From contig NZ_CP140153.1 of NCBI RefSeq assembly GCF_034479635.1, forward strand, positions 2,239,501 through 2,303,500: a stretch of 64,000 nucleotides of DNA, in the 5' to 3' direction. Source of the stretch: Guyparkeria halophila (GTDB lineage: Bacteria > Pseudomonadota > Gammaproteobacteria > Halothiobacillales > Halothiobacillaceae). A model generated the notes under the pieces. That model had not been told where the DNA came from. It worked only from the letters and a program-made list of their open reading frames with translations, and ran no database searches. Of this stretch, positions 43,355-51,909 are shown one piece after another. Every line of letters starts with the position of its first letter. Position 1 is the stretch's first letter. Position numbers and translations under genes: made by a program.

Positions 43355-43780
43355 TCAGAACAGTGCGGGCTGGTCGACCGTCGGCGGGATTGCTTTCAGG
43401 ATATCCCATACGCGCCGGTCGGACAGTTGATGCTCCCGCGCCAGTTCGGCCACGGTCTGGTTGGCGCTCGCCCCGGAGCGGATGGATGCGTCGAACCGGG
43501 CGTGGATCGCGCGGTCGCGGCTTCGTTGCAGGGCGGCGTGACAACGGGGGACGTACAGCACTTCACCTCCGTAGTGACGCGTGATGATTTCGGCCGCTTC
43601 CTCGCCGACGACTTCGGCGAGGAGTTCGAAGCGAGCCACCCCCATTCGGGTTCGCCCCTTGGCCACGGGAAAACTGGTCCCTCCGAGCTGGCGCACCAGT
43701 CGCAGGGTGGCGGGCAGGCCGATGAGGTCGGCGAGATCGCGGGCCGTTTCCGGCAGATCCGCAAGCGCGACGTCATTCAT
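43355..43780 (-). CDS. Mor/C-family transcription activator
   Basis: 141 residues. DLADLIGLPATLRLVRQLGG, FPVAKGRTRMG, IITRHYGGEVLYVPRCHAAL and a C-terminal helix-turn-helix (VAELAREHQLSDRRVWDILK) are typical of the Mor family. Mu has two members, Mor (middle) and C (late); only one is seen here, just upstream of the lysis region, so it probably activates the late operons. Confidence 0.93.
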   Translation of the reverse strand: MNDVALADLPETARDLADLIGLPATLRLVRQLGGTSFPVAKGRTRMGVARFELLAEVVGEEAAEIITRHYGGEVLYVPRCHAALQRSRDRAIHARFDASIRSGASANQTVAELAREHQLSDRRVWDILKAIPPTVDQPALF

Positions 43781-44138
43781 GGTTGGCCTCCCGCAGGGTT
43801 TGTTGGATCTCGGCAATCCAGGCGCGCCCGGCGCGCTCGTCCCGCGGCGGGCGCGGCAGGCGCCGCTGCTGGCGACGGGGCGGCAGTCGAAGGCGCAACT
43901 GTGAGGGGGCCGGCCAGCGATCGCAGTCGCGTACCAGGCCGTGGAAGGCGACCCGGATCCGCTCGGCGTCGAGCGCCTCGATCCAGTCCTTGGTCGGCCA
44001 CAGCGACTCGATCCACACCTGGGCGGTGTAGTCGATCTGGTCGGCGGCCGGGCGGCCGTCGAGGCCGAGCACGTGCAGGCTCATCAGCCCGTCGATCACG
44101 GCATCGGCAAACCAGCGCTGTGGGCGGCCTTCACTCAT
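43773..44138 (-). CDS. early-region phage protein of unknown function
   Basis: 121 residues, MSEGRPQRWFADAVIDGLMS at the start, an aromatic core (YTAQVWIESLWPTKDWIEAL) and an Arg/Pro-rich segment (LRLRLPPRRQQRRLPRPPRD). Its stop overlaps the Mor start by 8 bp. Such genes accompany mor in B3-like transposable phages; no function known to me. Confidence 0.65.
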   Translation of the reverse strand: MSEGRPQRWFADAVIDGLMSLHVLGLDGRPAADQIDYTAQVWIESLWPTKDWIEALDAERIRVAFHGLVRDCDRWPAPSQLRLRLPPRRQQRRLPRPPRDERAGRAWIAEIQQTLREANHE

Positions 44139-44586
44139 AGCGATTGCGAACCCCGTGCAGTGCGGTCAGGCCGGCGGCGGAACGGCTCGTGGCGCCGACG
44201 GTGCGGGGCCCGGCGGCCACCGGCAGTGTCTGGCCACGGTCGGCTACGGATTCGAGCACCCGGCGCAGGTAGTTGTGGCTGGACAGGGCCCGGTGGTCGG
44301 CGCCCTGGTCGCGCTTGGCGCGGATGGCCTCGACCGTTTCGGACAGGGAGGCGCCCAGCACGGCCGGGTCGTCGTGTAGTGCCAGCGTTTCGCGGGCGAT
44401 CCGCAGAGCGCGCTCCCAGCCCAGCGCGCGGGTCTTCGGCCGCCACAGGCCGAGATAGGCGGCCAGCGGGCGGCTGGTCTCGCGCGGCAGGTCGGCGAGC
44501 AGGCCCATCATTTCGCGGGCGGCCTCGTCCTCGAGGACCGCCTCGATGGCGTGCTCTGCATGGCAGCTCGGGCAGCGAATGCGCAT
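44131..44586 (-). CDS. phage protein with N-terminal zinc-binding motif
   Basis: 151 residues from the ATG at 44,586, which shares its A with the upstream TGA. N-terminal MRIRCPSCHAEHAIEAVLED has one CxxC plus H, a partial zinc ribbon. LADLPRETSRPLAAYLGLWR and LGWERALRIARETLAL follow. Possibly a DNA-binding accessory factor of the early operon; not recognised. Confidence 0.65.
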   Translation of the reverse strand: MRIRCPSCHAEHAIEAVLEDEAAREMMGLLADLPRETSRPLAAYLGLWRPKTRALGWERALRIARETLALHDDPAVLGASLSETVEAIRAKRDQGADHRALSSHNYLRRVLESVADRGQTLPVAAGPRTVGATSRSAAGLTALHGVRNRYE

Positions 44587-44837
44587 CACGATCCTCCGCA
44601 GATGTCGCGCCAGCGCGGGCACTGTGCCCGGCCGGCCTGGGTGAGCCGGTAGCTCACGCCCCACATGTCGTCGCGCTCGACCAGCCCCTCGCGCACCAGC
44701 TCGGAAAGCGTGCTGCTGTGGTCGCCTCCGAGGCGCTCGTCGAGTGCCTCCGACGCGGCCTCACCCGCACGCAGGGCCAGCAGGACGCGGTCGCGCATCC
44801 GGGCGTGGCTTCTATCTTGGCGGCCGCGTTGGATCAT
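44586..44837 (-). CDS. small winged-helix-like protein
   Basis: 83 residues starting MIQRGRQDRSHARMRDRVLL. The pattern LALRAGEAASEALDERLGGD, then STLSELVREGLVERDD and YRLTQAGRAQCPRW looks like a winged helix with a beta wing. ATGA overlap with gemA upstream. Regulatory role inferred. Confidence 0.65.
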   Translation of the reverse strand: MIQRGRQDRSHARMRDRVLLALRAGEAASEALDERLGGDHSSTLSELVREGLVERDDMWGVSYRLTQAGRAQCPRWRDICGGS

Positions 44838-45259
44838 CCGCGCCTCCGGTCGTATTCCAGGGCCGCGATCACGCGGCGCAGCTGTTCGTTCGAGCACCAG
44901 TCGACCTTGTCGACCCGGCACACGCGCTTGGCGATGGCGTCGGCGTAGGCCCACGGCACCGGCCGGCCCTGGCGCTTGGCCTTGTCGGCCAGCAGGGCCT
45001 CGATCTTGGCGATCTGGTCGGCGCGACTGCGCGGCGGTTTTGGTCGACGGCCGGCGCCAGGCTTCTTCGGTGTCCAGCCCTTGGCCTGCAATTCGCGCAC
45101 GACCGTCTCGAGCTGGGGCACGGTCATCTGCGCACTCGACGGGCGATCGCCGGGGGCACCGTGGCGCGCGAGGATGGCGCGGTAGGTGTCCTCGTCGAGG
45201 CCGAGATCCTTCTTGGCGATGTGGATCTTCGCCATCAGGGCGCGGCGGGCGTCTTTCAT
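44834..45259 (-). CDS. gemA: GemA-like regulatory protein (DUF1018, Mu gp16)
   Basis: 141 residues. AKIHIAKKDLGLDEDTYRAI, LARHGAPGDRPSSAQMT and WAYADAIAKRVCRVDKVDWC are clear DUF1018 features. In Mu the GemA protein modulates host gene expression and DNA topology and its gene precedes mor; the same order is seen here with three small genes between. Confidence 0.88.
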   Translation of the reverse strand: MKDARRALMAKIHIAKKDLGLDEDTYRAILARHGAPGDRPSSAQMTVPQLETVVRELQAKGWTPKKPGAGRRPKPPRSRADQIAKIEALLADKAKRQGRPVPWAYADAIAKRVCRVDKVDWCSNEQLRRVIAALEYDRRRG

Positions 45260-45462
45260 GCGTCACCTCGGATCGCCGGCGGGGCCGGCAGCGGCCGCCA
45301 ATGAGTGACTTGAACCACCACATTCATGAAGCCGGAAAGAACCCAACGGCCGTCCGGCTTTCGGTAGGCCATATCCACCGCAGGTTGATCGTGAGTCGGG
45401 TAGACCAGCACATCGGTGAGTGGTGCCGGTAGTGCCTCGTCTGTCGTGTTCCATTTGTCCAT
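45256..45462 (-). CDS. DUF551-like small protein
   Basis: 68 residues from MDKWNTTDEALPAPLTDVLV. Ending VTHWRPLPAPPAIRGDA, it has the hallmark W...P...VLVY...VTHWxPLPxPP of DUF551, a family frequent in phages. Overlaps the gemA start by 4 bp. Function unknown. Confidence 0.75.
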   Translation of the reverse strand: MDKWNTTDEALPAPLTDVLVYPTHDQPAVDMAYRKPDGRWVLSGFMNVVVQVTHWRPLPAPPAIRGDA

Positions 45463-45542
45463 TTCGACTGTCCTTCTTGTCGGCTTGGCGATGCACCCCG
45501 CGGGCGCATGGCGAAGCCGGGCGGGCCATGCCCGCCGGGTGG

Positions 45543-45728
45543 TTATCTTCGGGGCGACCTTTCCAGTCGCTTGAGCCGGGCGCGCAGGGCCTTCTCGACC
45601 GTGCCTTGCAGGCTGAACAACCCCAGCGCGGACCGGCACTGCTTGGCGTCGAAGGTGCGCACCATCTCGATGCGATCCGTGACGCTGACCTTCTGGCCGT
45701 GTTCGGTCTTGAATGGGTTGTCAGTCAT
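45543..45728 (-). CDS. small early phage protein
   Basis: 61 residues, MTDNPFKTEHGQKVSVTDRI, basic C-terminus (KALRARLKRLERSPRR). ATG overlaps the upstream stop (ATGA). Not recognised; possibly nucleic-acid binding by charge. The 80 bp to the DUF551 gene holds no gene. Confidence 0.6.
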   Translation of the reverse strand: MTDNPFKTEHGQKVSVTDRIEMVRTFDAKQCRSALGLFSLQGTVEKALRARLKRLERSPRR

Positions 45729-45967
45729 CGGTCGGTTCCCCCCGCGCACTCGAGCCGCTCCGCCTCGTCGTCCAGGGCGGTGAGGAAGTCCTGCGTGTCT
45801 TCGCCGACGATCACCACGAACGCAGCGACAGGCCGTCCGTCTTCACCGCTGAACTTGTAGGCGATCCGGCCAGCGCCAAGCTCTAGGTCACTGGCCCGCA
45901 GGATCATTTCGCCGATCGTCGTATCGGCCTCGGGTACTTTCAGTGCGTTTTCGATGGCTTCACTCAT
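45725..45967 (-). CDS. small acidic early phage protein
   Basis: 80 residues, MSEAIENALKVPEADTTIGE, acidic, with a beta-strand-like GRPVAAFVVIVGEDTQDFLT. Coupled to the next gene by an ATGA overlap. Not recognised. Confidence 0.6.
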   Translation of the reverse strand: MSEAIENALKVPEADTTIGEMILRASDLELGAGRIAYKFSGEDGRPVAAFVVIVGEDTQDFLTALDDEAERLECAGGTDR

Positions 45968-45981
45968 GGCGTACTCCCCCT

Positions 45982-46677
45982 TCAAACGGCCGCGAGATCC
46001 AGCGGGATCGCGCGGTATTGGTCGCTGTTGCCGACGCGCTCGTAGACGCGGACGTACACGGCGGTGCCGACGGTCTGGATCGAATCCTTGAGCGCGTCCA
46101 TGGCGCGGGTCCAGCCGTCGTCGTCGATGTCCAGGCGGAGGAGCTCGAGCACGGCGGCGGTCTTGATCTGGCCGGCGGCGTCGGTGCGGAAGGCCCGGTC
46201 GACCAGGACGCGGATGTTGGCGTTCGCGCCTTCGCTCCAGCGGTCGATGCAGTCGTTGATCAGTGTCTTCGCGGCCTCCAGCTCTTCGGTGAAGGCGATG
46301 CGATCGGCGACCGAGCGCTGCACCTTGTAGCGACCGTCGTAGCTGGTGACGCTGACGTTGCCCTTGCGACCGCCAAGGTGGGTGCCATAGCGGTCGGCGG
46401 CGATGGCGACCAGATCCTCGATATCGCCCAGGGCCGTCCGCTTGAAGTGCCCCAGCGCCTGGTGCAGTTCGCGGGCATTGCTGGCGATCCGGCGGGCGAC
46501 CTCGTCGCGCAACTTGTCCTGTTCGCGCACCTGGCTCTCGGGCACCAGGTGGCCGGCGGCGTTCTTCATGTAGCCGGCGGGCACATCGTCGGCCGGCATG
46601 GCGTCGAACGCTTCGCGGCCGGTGTCGTCAAGGGCGCTCTTGCCTTGTGCGCTCCAGTGGTCGTTGGTGGCAGTCAT
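45982..46677 (-). CDS. DUF3164 early protein of Mu-like phages
   Basis: 231 residues from MTATNDHWSAQGKSALDDTG. YMKNAAGHLVPESQVREQDK, ALGHFKRTALGDIEDLVAIA, DRYGTHLGGRKGNVSVTSYD and FRTDAAGQIKTAAVLELLRL are typical of DUF3164 proteins, found in the early operon of Mu-like phages. Function not established. ATGA overlap with the upstream gene. Confidence 0.85.
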   Translation of the reverse strand: MTATNDHWSAQGKSALDDTGREAFDAMPADDVPAGYMKNAAGHLVPESQVREQDKLRDEVARRIASNARELHQALGHFKRTALGDIEDLVAIAADRYGTHLGGRKGNVSVTSYDGRYKVQRSVADRIAFTEELEAAKTLINDCIDRWSEGANANIRVLVDRAFRTDAAGQIKTAAVLELLRLDIDDDGWTRAMDALKDSIQTVGTAVYVRVYERVGNSDQYRAIPLDLAAV

Positions 46678-47384
46678 TTCGGGCTCCTCTGCTGGTAGGT
46701 GGTCAGGGCGCGTTCGGCGGCATTGGCCGAGGCGATCAGGCTGGACAGCACAGGGTCGTCCAGCGAGTCGAGGTACTCGTCGAGTGCCTCGCGGGCGGTG
46801 CGGGCATGACGGCTCAACGCCTTGGTGGTGGCATCGCCGCTGCCCTTGGTCTTGGCCGGCTTGCGCTCGACCTTGATCGGCGTGGATGCGGCGGTCGCCA
46901 GCTGGTAGACGCCGTACCGCACCCGGCTCAGACGGCCGTCGCGTTCGAGGCGCATGATCTGGTTGCGGATGGTCTTCTTCGGCACCGTCGGCAGGCGCTC
47001 GGCGAGGTCGCCGGCGGTCCATTCCTGCCCGTCCGCGGCGAGGTTCATGATCAGCTCGCGCACTCGCGGCGCGGCGGATTCGGTGGTCGTGCTCATGGGT
47101 TTCTCCGTTGTCTGGTTGCCTTGGGCGGGAGGCGTGGTCTCCGGCGAGATCAGGTACGCCGGGGCGCGGTCGTTGGCCGCCGGGCGAGCCACGACACCGG
47201 CGCGGTGCCAGCCGACCCCCTCGGGCGATTCGACGGCTTCGCCCTGGCTGGCCAACATCGCAAGCGCGTTGCGCACACGGCTGGCGTGGCGGGTGGCGCT
47301 GACCGATTCGAGGATGTCGTCCGGCCACAGCGCCCGATCGGCGTTGGCCAGCACGTCCCGCACCTGGTCGATGAGCCGGCTCAT
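46674..47384 (-). CDS. protein with two winged-helix-like domains
   Basis: 236 residues starting at 47,384, where ATG shares its A with the upstream TGA. Domain 1 (about 1-60, MSRLIDQVRDVLANADRALW, ATRHASRVRNALAMLASQGE) and domain 2 (about 105-160, WTAGDLAERLPTVPKKTIRN, RLERDGRLSRVRYGVYQLAT) both look like winged helices. A second ATG at 47,096 with GGAG nine bases upstream could give a shorter protein holding only domain 2. Role in early regulation or replication is inferred. Confidence 0.65.
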   Translation of the reverse strand: MSRLIDQVRDVLANADRALWPDDILESVSATRHASRVRNALAMLASQGEAVESPEGVGWHRAGVVARPAANDRAPAYLISPETTPPAQGNQTTEKPMSTTTESAAPRVRELIMNLAADGQEWTAGDLAERLPTVPKKTIRNQIMRLERDGRLSRVRYGVYQLATAASTPIKVERKPAKTKGSGDATTKALSRHARTAREALDEYLDSLDDPVLSSLIASANAAERALTTYQQRSPK

Positions 47385-47701
47385 CAGTGGCCCACCACGT
47401 CCCATTCGACCCGGCAGCCTTCGAGCTGCACCTGGTAACGGCGCATGCGCCCGCGGCGGTCGTGGCCGAACACGTACGGCACGGCGTAGCCGAGGTGCCG
47501 GACGGCCGCGCAGTTGGCGATGGTGATCACCGGCTTGGGGCGGTCCAGGTCGATGCCACGGACGTCGATATCGAGGTCGGCCAGCCGCTCGATCGCGGCG
47601 GCCACCCGCAACATGCGGGTCGCGTAGCGCTGATGGGACTCCTCCGACCGCCGGACGGGCGGCAAGAAGGTGCGAAGTGGCTGCGGTTGAGTGGCGGTCA
47701 T
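47384..47701 (-). CDS. early phage protein of unknown function
   Basis: 105 residues. MTATQPQPLRTFLPPVRRSE, then RMLRVAAAIERLADLDIDVR and a beta-rich end (YVFGHDRRGRMRRYQVQLEG). Part of the tightly overlapping early operon. Not recognised. Confidence 0.65.
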   Translation of the reverse strand: MTATQPQPLRTFLPPVRRSEESHQRYATRMLRVAAAIERLADLDIDVRGIDLDRPKPVITIANCAAVRHLGYAVPYVFGHDRRGRMRRYQVQLEGCRVEWDVVGH

Positions 47702-48066
47702 GACTGCTTCTCCTGGTGACGGTGCGGGCAGTAGCTGTGGCAGGCCCGGTAGAGGCGCACGCGCATGGGATTGGTTGGCGAGAACGGCGCGCGCTGGTGG
47801 CGCAGGCAGTCCTGCTGCGGCAGGTCGCCCAGCACCGGGCAGGCCACGGTGGCGCCGGCAAAGGCGCCCATCACCGCACTGCGTACGCGGTCCGTATTGC
47901 CCTGGTAACGGCCCTTCAATGCCTGGCTGATCACGGCCGGCGAGTAGCCGATGGCGTCGGCCACGGCGCGTTGGCTCCGAACGTCGACTTCGGCGGCGAG
48001 AATGCGGATCCAGTCGGGCATCTCGTCGCCCCAGGCCTGCGTGGCGATGGCGAGTGCGCGGGTCAT
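47698..48066 (-). CDS. helix-turn-helix early protein
   Basis: 122 residues. RSQRAVADAIGYSPAVISQA followed by LKGRYQGNTDRVRSAV is a helix-turn-helix of the lambda-repressor type. The C-terminus has Cys and His residues (VACPVLGDLPQQDCLRHQR; CHSYCPHRH) that may bind zinc. Such proteins are common in early operons of Mu-like phages; target unknown. Confidence 0.75.
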   Translation of the reverse strand: MTRALAIATQAWGDEMPDWIRILAAEVDVRSQRAVADAIGYSPAVISQALKGRYQGNTDRVRSAVMGAFAGATVACPVLGDLPQQDCLRHQRAPFSPTNPMRVRLYRACHSYCPHRHQEKQS

Positions 48067-48641
48067 GAGTCACCTCCCGGCGACTGACGCCAGATCACGC
48101 GGTTTAGGTTGGGGTCGAACACCTGGCTCATGCGCTGGACCATGGGCGGACGCGGGCCGGTCCACATCGCCGGGACCAGCGCATATCGCGCAAGCGTGCC
48201 GGGGTGGGATGGCGCGGCGATCCGCAGGTAGCCCGCGTGGTGCAGGTTCTTGAGGTAATCGCGGACGTAGCTGCGGGTCGGGCCGCCGGTTTCGTCCGTG
48301 CAGGCGGTCACGATCTCGTCGGCGGTGAACGCGCCGAGGATCTTGATCGACCGCCAGATGCGCTCGCTCTTGGTCGGCGGAACGATGCTGCCGTCGGTGC
48401 GCACGCGCGGGGTCTCGTGGCCCACGTCGCGCACCAGGCGGTATCGCTTGCCGTCGCGCTCGAGGATCCCGGCACGGGTCAGGCCCTGGAGAAACACCCG
48501 GATGGAGCGCTGATCCAGCTCCGAGTCGAGGAGCAGGTCGCGGAAGATGAAGGTTTGACGGTCGCGGATCTCGGCCCACAGGGCATCGCGATCACGCGGC
48601 AGGTCCGCGGCTCGGGTTTCACTGATCGGTGAACGCCCCAT
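48063..48641 (-). CDS. early phage protein, winged-helix-like
   Basis: 192 residues. MGRSPISETRAADLPRDRDA, RSIRVFLQGLTRAGILERDG and IKILGAFTADEIVTACTDE with YVRDYLKNLHHAGYLRIA suggest two helix-rich DNA-binding modules. Directly downstream of the B-like ATPase. No family recognised. Confidence 0.65.
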   Translation of the reverse strand: MGRSPISETRAADLPRDRDALWAEIRDRQTFIFRDLLLDSELDQRSIRVFLQGLTRAGILERDGKRYRLVRDVGHETPRVRTDGSIVPPTKSERIWRSIKILGAFTADEIVTACTDETGGPTRSYVRDYLKNLHHAGYLRIAAPSHPGTLARYALVPAMWTGPRPPMVQRMSQVFDPNLNRVIWRQSPGGDS

Positions 48642-48642
48642 A

Positions 48643-49398
48643 TCAGCGCCCCCGGACCGGCGCCTGGCCGGTGTAGAAGCCGCGCTTTCCCCAACGGGCG
48701 CGATCGATGCTGTCCCAGCCTTCGGTGCGGGCGACCGAGGCGATCTTGTGGAGGTTGACCGCGACCCGGCGGGTGATGCCGTGGCTCTGGCGCAGGACTT
48801 CCTCGAGCAGGTCGAGTTCGATCCGCACCCGCTCGTAAGCGGCGGCCATGGCCTGCGCATCGTCCAGGCTGCACAGCTGCGCCGGTACCCAGTCGAGGAT
48901 GCGGTTATGGAACCGCTCCCAGCGGCCGAGCTTCTGCGGCAGGTTCTCCTCGCCGATCAGGAGGATGGTGCCGTGGGAGGACTCGTAGATGTCCCGGATC
49001 ATCTCGACGTTGGATTTCTTGACCAGGTAGTCGGCCTCGTCGACGATCAGCGGCCGCCCGGAGAGGGCCAGTTGCTCGGCGATCTGGTCGACGCCCTGGT
49101 AGATGGTCCGCGCCGGCGGCATGCCCATTTCCCGAGCGAGGGCCTCGATCATGGCCTTCTTGGTCCAGGTGCTGCGCAGCTCGACGTAGTAGGCGCGCGA
49201 CTTGTTCGCCGACCAGGCGGCGGCCATGGACTTGCCCACGCCCGACGGGCCGTAGACGGCCACCATGCCCGGCAGGTGCTCGGGGCGATTCATCGCGCCG
49301 TCCAGCGCCTGCCACATCAGCACGACGTTCTGCAGGGGCGCGATCGGCGTCGCGCTCTGTTGCGGGAGAATCTCGCTTGCTACACTCATAATCTTCAT
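48643..49398 (-). CDS. MuB-like AAA ATPase, transposition target selection
   Basis: 251 residues. Walker A in VAVYGPSGVGKSMAAAWSAN and Walker B in RPLIVDEADYLVKK, with an arginine/sensor region ILLIGEENLPQKLGRWERF. MuB-type ATPases coat DNA, choose targets and stimulate the transposase. Immediately downstream of gene A as in Mu. ATG at 49,398 has AAAGGAG only 3 nt upstream; ATG at 49,389 (MSVASEIL) is an alternative start. Confidence 0.92.
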   Translation of the reverse strand: MKIMSVASEILPQQSATPIAPLQNVVLMWQALDGAMNRPEHLPGMVAVYGPSGVGKSMAAAWSANKSRAYYVELRSTWTKKAMIEALAREMGMPPARTIYQGVDQIAEQLALSGRPLIVDEADYLVKKSNVEMIRDIYESSHGTILLIGEENLPQKLGRWERFHNRILDWVPAQLCSLDDAQAMAAAYERVRIELDLLEEVLRQSHGITRRVAVNLHKIASVARTEGWDSIDRARWGKRGFYTGQAPVRGR

Positions 49399-49413
49399 TT
49401 ACTCCTTTGTTCC

Positions 49414-49458
49414 CCGCCCATCACACGGTGTTGCTGCACCGTTGGGCGGTTTTTTTTT
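49414..49458 (+). terminator. strong plus-strand intrinsic terminator at the A/B junction
   Basis: Plus strand CCGCCCA (49,414-49,420) pairs with TGGGCGG (49,443-49,449) around an inner ACGGTG/CACCGT stem and is followed by nine T. It is oriented opposite to genes A and B and covers the last codons of A. No plus-strand gene ends here, so it would stop an antisense transcript. Confidence 0.7.
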
Positions 49459-51466
49459 GCGGTGCAAAGTCCGCATAGAATTCCGCCGTCCGGCGGAACT
49501 CGTCGGTCGTCGGGTAGTGGGCTACCCAGCGACGTTGCTCGTCGGTCAGGTCGTCGCGGCCTGACCATTCTTCGTATTGCTTCCAGCGGCCCATCGGATC
49601 GGTGGCCCAGTCGATTTCCGGCTCGGCGGCCAGCATCCGGGCGCGCACTTCCTCGAGGCGCTCGGCCTCGACCGGCTCGGCTTCCAAGGTCTGGTGGCCC
49701 ATGACCCCCTCCAGCGTCCGGCCGGGCTGGTGCTCGAGCTGGATGGAGGCGACGCGCTGGCCGGTGCGGCTCTCGATCTTTTTGGCCAGCCGGTCGATCT
49801 GCGCCTTCTCCCGGCGGGAGCGCGCTTCCTCGACGCGGCTTTCCGGCAGGTAGTCGGCGGCATTGGCATCCTTCTCGGCCACGCAGATGAGCTGGCCGGA
49901 TAGCTCGTGCACCCACACGCGGTTGGCGTCGCGCAGGTCGTAGCCGACCAGCACTTCCTCGCCGTGGTGGTGGCGCAGGGCGTTGTCGAAGTAGATCCGG
50001 CTGAACAGGCGAACCTCGCCGCGCTGGGTCTTGCGCGCCAGCTGCGGGCGGCAGAGGGTGTCGAGCATTTCGCCGTCGACGGTTTCCGGTCCCCAGCCCT
50101 CGGCCTCGAACGATTCCCAGGCGGCGTCGGGGGTGGTCTTGATGGTGCTGTGCCGGGTGGCGTTGTATTCGGCGACGGCCTGGTCGGCCATCTGGAGGAA
50201 CGCGTCCCAGCCGATGATTGCCCGGTGAGCCACGCCCTGGGTGAGTGCCTGGCGGGTGATCTTGTGGACCCGCGTGCCGGCCTCCTTGTCCATGTCCGCC
50301 CCGATGTAGCTGGGCAGGCGCTTTGCCAGCCGGGTCCAGACTTGCTGGATGCGCTCGATTGCACCGCGTGACTGCGAGCGGTACGGGATGGAGTGGGTCA
50401 GCGTGATGCCCAGGCGTTCGACCACGTCGGCCACGGCATCCGAGGTGTAGCCGGAACCGTTGTCGACGTAGAGCACCGCCGGCAGGCCGCAACGGCTGAT
50501 GCCGTGACGCAGGCCGTCGAGGACGGCGGTTGTCGACTCGGCGAGATCTACGCTCCAGCCGACGATCCGACGGGTGCGGATGTCCGCATAGGTGGTGATC
50601 TCCGGCCGGAACACCTTGTTCGGGTAGTGCGGATGGGCGATCTCGGCATCGAAGGTATGGCCATCGGCCGTCCAGATGTCGTTCGGCACCAGCTTGGCGA
50701 ACGTCCGGCGGACGAACGGCTGGATGTTGCGCAACTCGCGCGGGCCCATGCGGCCTCGATCGCGGGCTTCGGGCGACAGCTTTGCCAGGAAACGCCGCAC
50801 CTGGTGAATGCTGGGTGGGTGCTTTACGTCGCGTTTGAAGGCCCGGTACGCATCCGCGACCGACGGCTTGGTCGGCAGCTGGTAGTGGCGCAGGAAAGCG
50901 CCCGCCCAGGACGGCACCGACAGGCTTTTCTGGCGACGGCCGGGGATCAGGGCGCGCTCGCCCTGGAGGCGGAACTGTTTATGCCAGCCCAGCAGGCCGC
51001 GCGGGGAGATCCCGCCACCGGCACGCGGGCGGTCGTTGGCCTCGCTGGCCAGGCGCATCACGTTCTCCGGCGCGGTGCCGCCGCGGACGTCGTCGGCGAT
51101 GTGCCGGCACGCGCCACTCACGGAAAAGCCCGCCTCGGCCACCAGGCGATCCACCGCCCGGCACAGGCCGGCCCTTGCCCAGGCGACGCGGAGTTGCCGC
51201 TGGCTGACTTCCTCGGCGGCCGGCAGGTTGACCTCCTTGGCGGCCGGCAGCGTCTCGTTGGCCGGGGCCGGCGTGCCGGCATCCAAAGTCAGTCGCATTG
51301 CCACTTCGCGCGGGAGGTCCGCCGGGCGATAGAGGCGGCGCTTGCCGCCACGGCCGGTGGCTTCCTCGAAAGGCCAACCCTCGCGGTTCGCTCGCAACTC
51401 GATTGCGCGCTTGCTCATGCCAATCGCTTCTGCAATCTCGCCGCTGGTAACGGTGCGCTCAGACAT
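49421..51466 (-). CDS. Mu-type DDE transposase A
   Basis: 681 residues (Mu A 663). N-terminal Mu-type DNA-binding domain (SGEIAEAIGMSKRAIELRAN, REGWPFEEATGRGGKRRLYR) followed by further end-binding helices. The DDE catalytic core has Asp in NDIWTADGHTFDAEI, Asp in VLYVDNGSGYTSDAV and Glu in QSRGAIERIQQVWTRL. The C-terminal MuB-interacting region is acidic. The ATG at 51,466 shares bases with the upstream TAA stop. It catalyses integration and replicative transposition. Confidence 0.96.
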   Translation of the reverse strand: MSERTVTSGEIAEAIGMSKRAIELRANREGWPFEEATGRGGKRRLYRPADLPREVAMRLTLDAGTPAPANETLPAAKEVNLPAAEEVSQRQLRVAWARAGLCRAVDRLVAEAGFSVSGACRHIADDVRGGTAPENVMRLASEANDRPRAGGGISPRGLLGWHKQFRLQGERALIPGRRQKSLSVPSWAGAFLRHYQLPTKPSVADAYRAFKRDVKHPPSIHQVRRFLAKLSPEARDRGRMGPRELRNIQPFVRRTFAKLVPNDIWTADGHTFDAEIAHPHYPNKVFRPEITTYADIRTRRIVGWSVDLAESTTAVLDGLRHGISRCGLPAVLYVDNGSGYTSDAVADVVERLGITLTHSIPYRSQSRGAIERIQQVWTRLAKRLPSYIGADMDKEAGTRVHKITRQALTQGVAHRAIIGWDAFLQMADQAVAEYNATRHSTIKTTPDAAWESFEAEGWGPETVDGEMLDTLCRPQLARKTQRGEVRLFSRIYFDNALRHHHGEEVLVGYDLRDANRVWVHELSGQLICVAEKDANAADYLPESRVEEARSRREKAQIDRLAKKIESRTGQRVASIQLEHQPGRTLEGVMGHQTLEAEPVEAERLEEVRARMLAAEPEIDWATDPMGRWKQYEEWSGRDDLTDEQRRWVAHYPTTDEFRRTAEFYADFAPQKKTAQRCSNTV

Positions 51467-51909
51467 TAGGCGCCCTCCTGTCCCATTTGTTTTTTCAGCG
51501 CCCGGATCCGTTGGTTCGCTTCCTCTCGGGAGCGCTCCAGTCGGCCAAGCTCGGCCGTCAGAGCCTCGCGGCCAATCAGCATTTGGGCTCCACGCTTCTG
51601 CGCAAGCCATTGGGTGATCAGGTAGCTCTCGCAAGCCGCCTCGAGTACGGGGGCGGCCCAGGTCGGCATGTTGTAGGCCTCGCGGGCCTCGCTGGACCAG
51701 GCGTCGAGCATGTATTTCGTTACCTCGACACCCGCCAGTCGGGTCATCCGGGACGCGATCTCGTGCCGATCGCCGTCGGCCTGTTTCAGTACGTGGGCAA
51801 CCAGTGCCGCCATCTCGCGTCGGTAATCCATTGACGCCGGGAGCGTCGGTACCGGATGCGGAACTTCGAACAGGTCAGGGGTATGCGGGTCGCGCGCCAT
51901 GTCAGCCAT
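51466..51909 (-). CDS. early phage protein between ner and A
   Basis: 147 residues. MDYRREMAALVAHVLKQADG and HEIASRMTRLAGVEVTKYML, then DAWSSEAREAYNMP and a charged coiled-coil C-terminus (ELGRLERSREEANQRIRALK). Proteins of this type lie before the transposase in B3/D3112-like phages and are thought to be regulators or DNA-binding proteins; exact role unknown. Confidence 0.7.
   Translation of the reverse strand: MADMARDPHTPDLFEVPHPVPTLPASMDYRREMAALVAHVLKQADGDRHEIASRMTRLAGVEVTKYMLDAWSSEAREAYNMPTWAAPVLEAACESYLITQWLAQKRGAQMLIGREALTAELGRLERSREEANQRIRALKKQMGQEGA

Noticed and set aside
43355-43780. Separate Mor and C activators as in Mu
   Set aside because: Only one Mor/C-family gene is present; the neighbouring small genes lack the family motifs.
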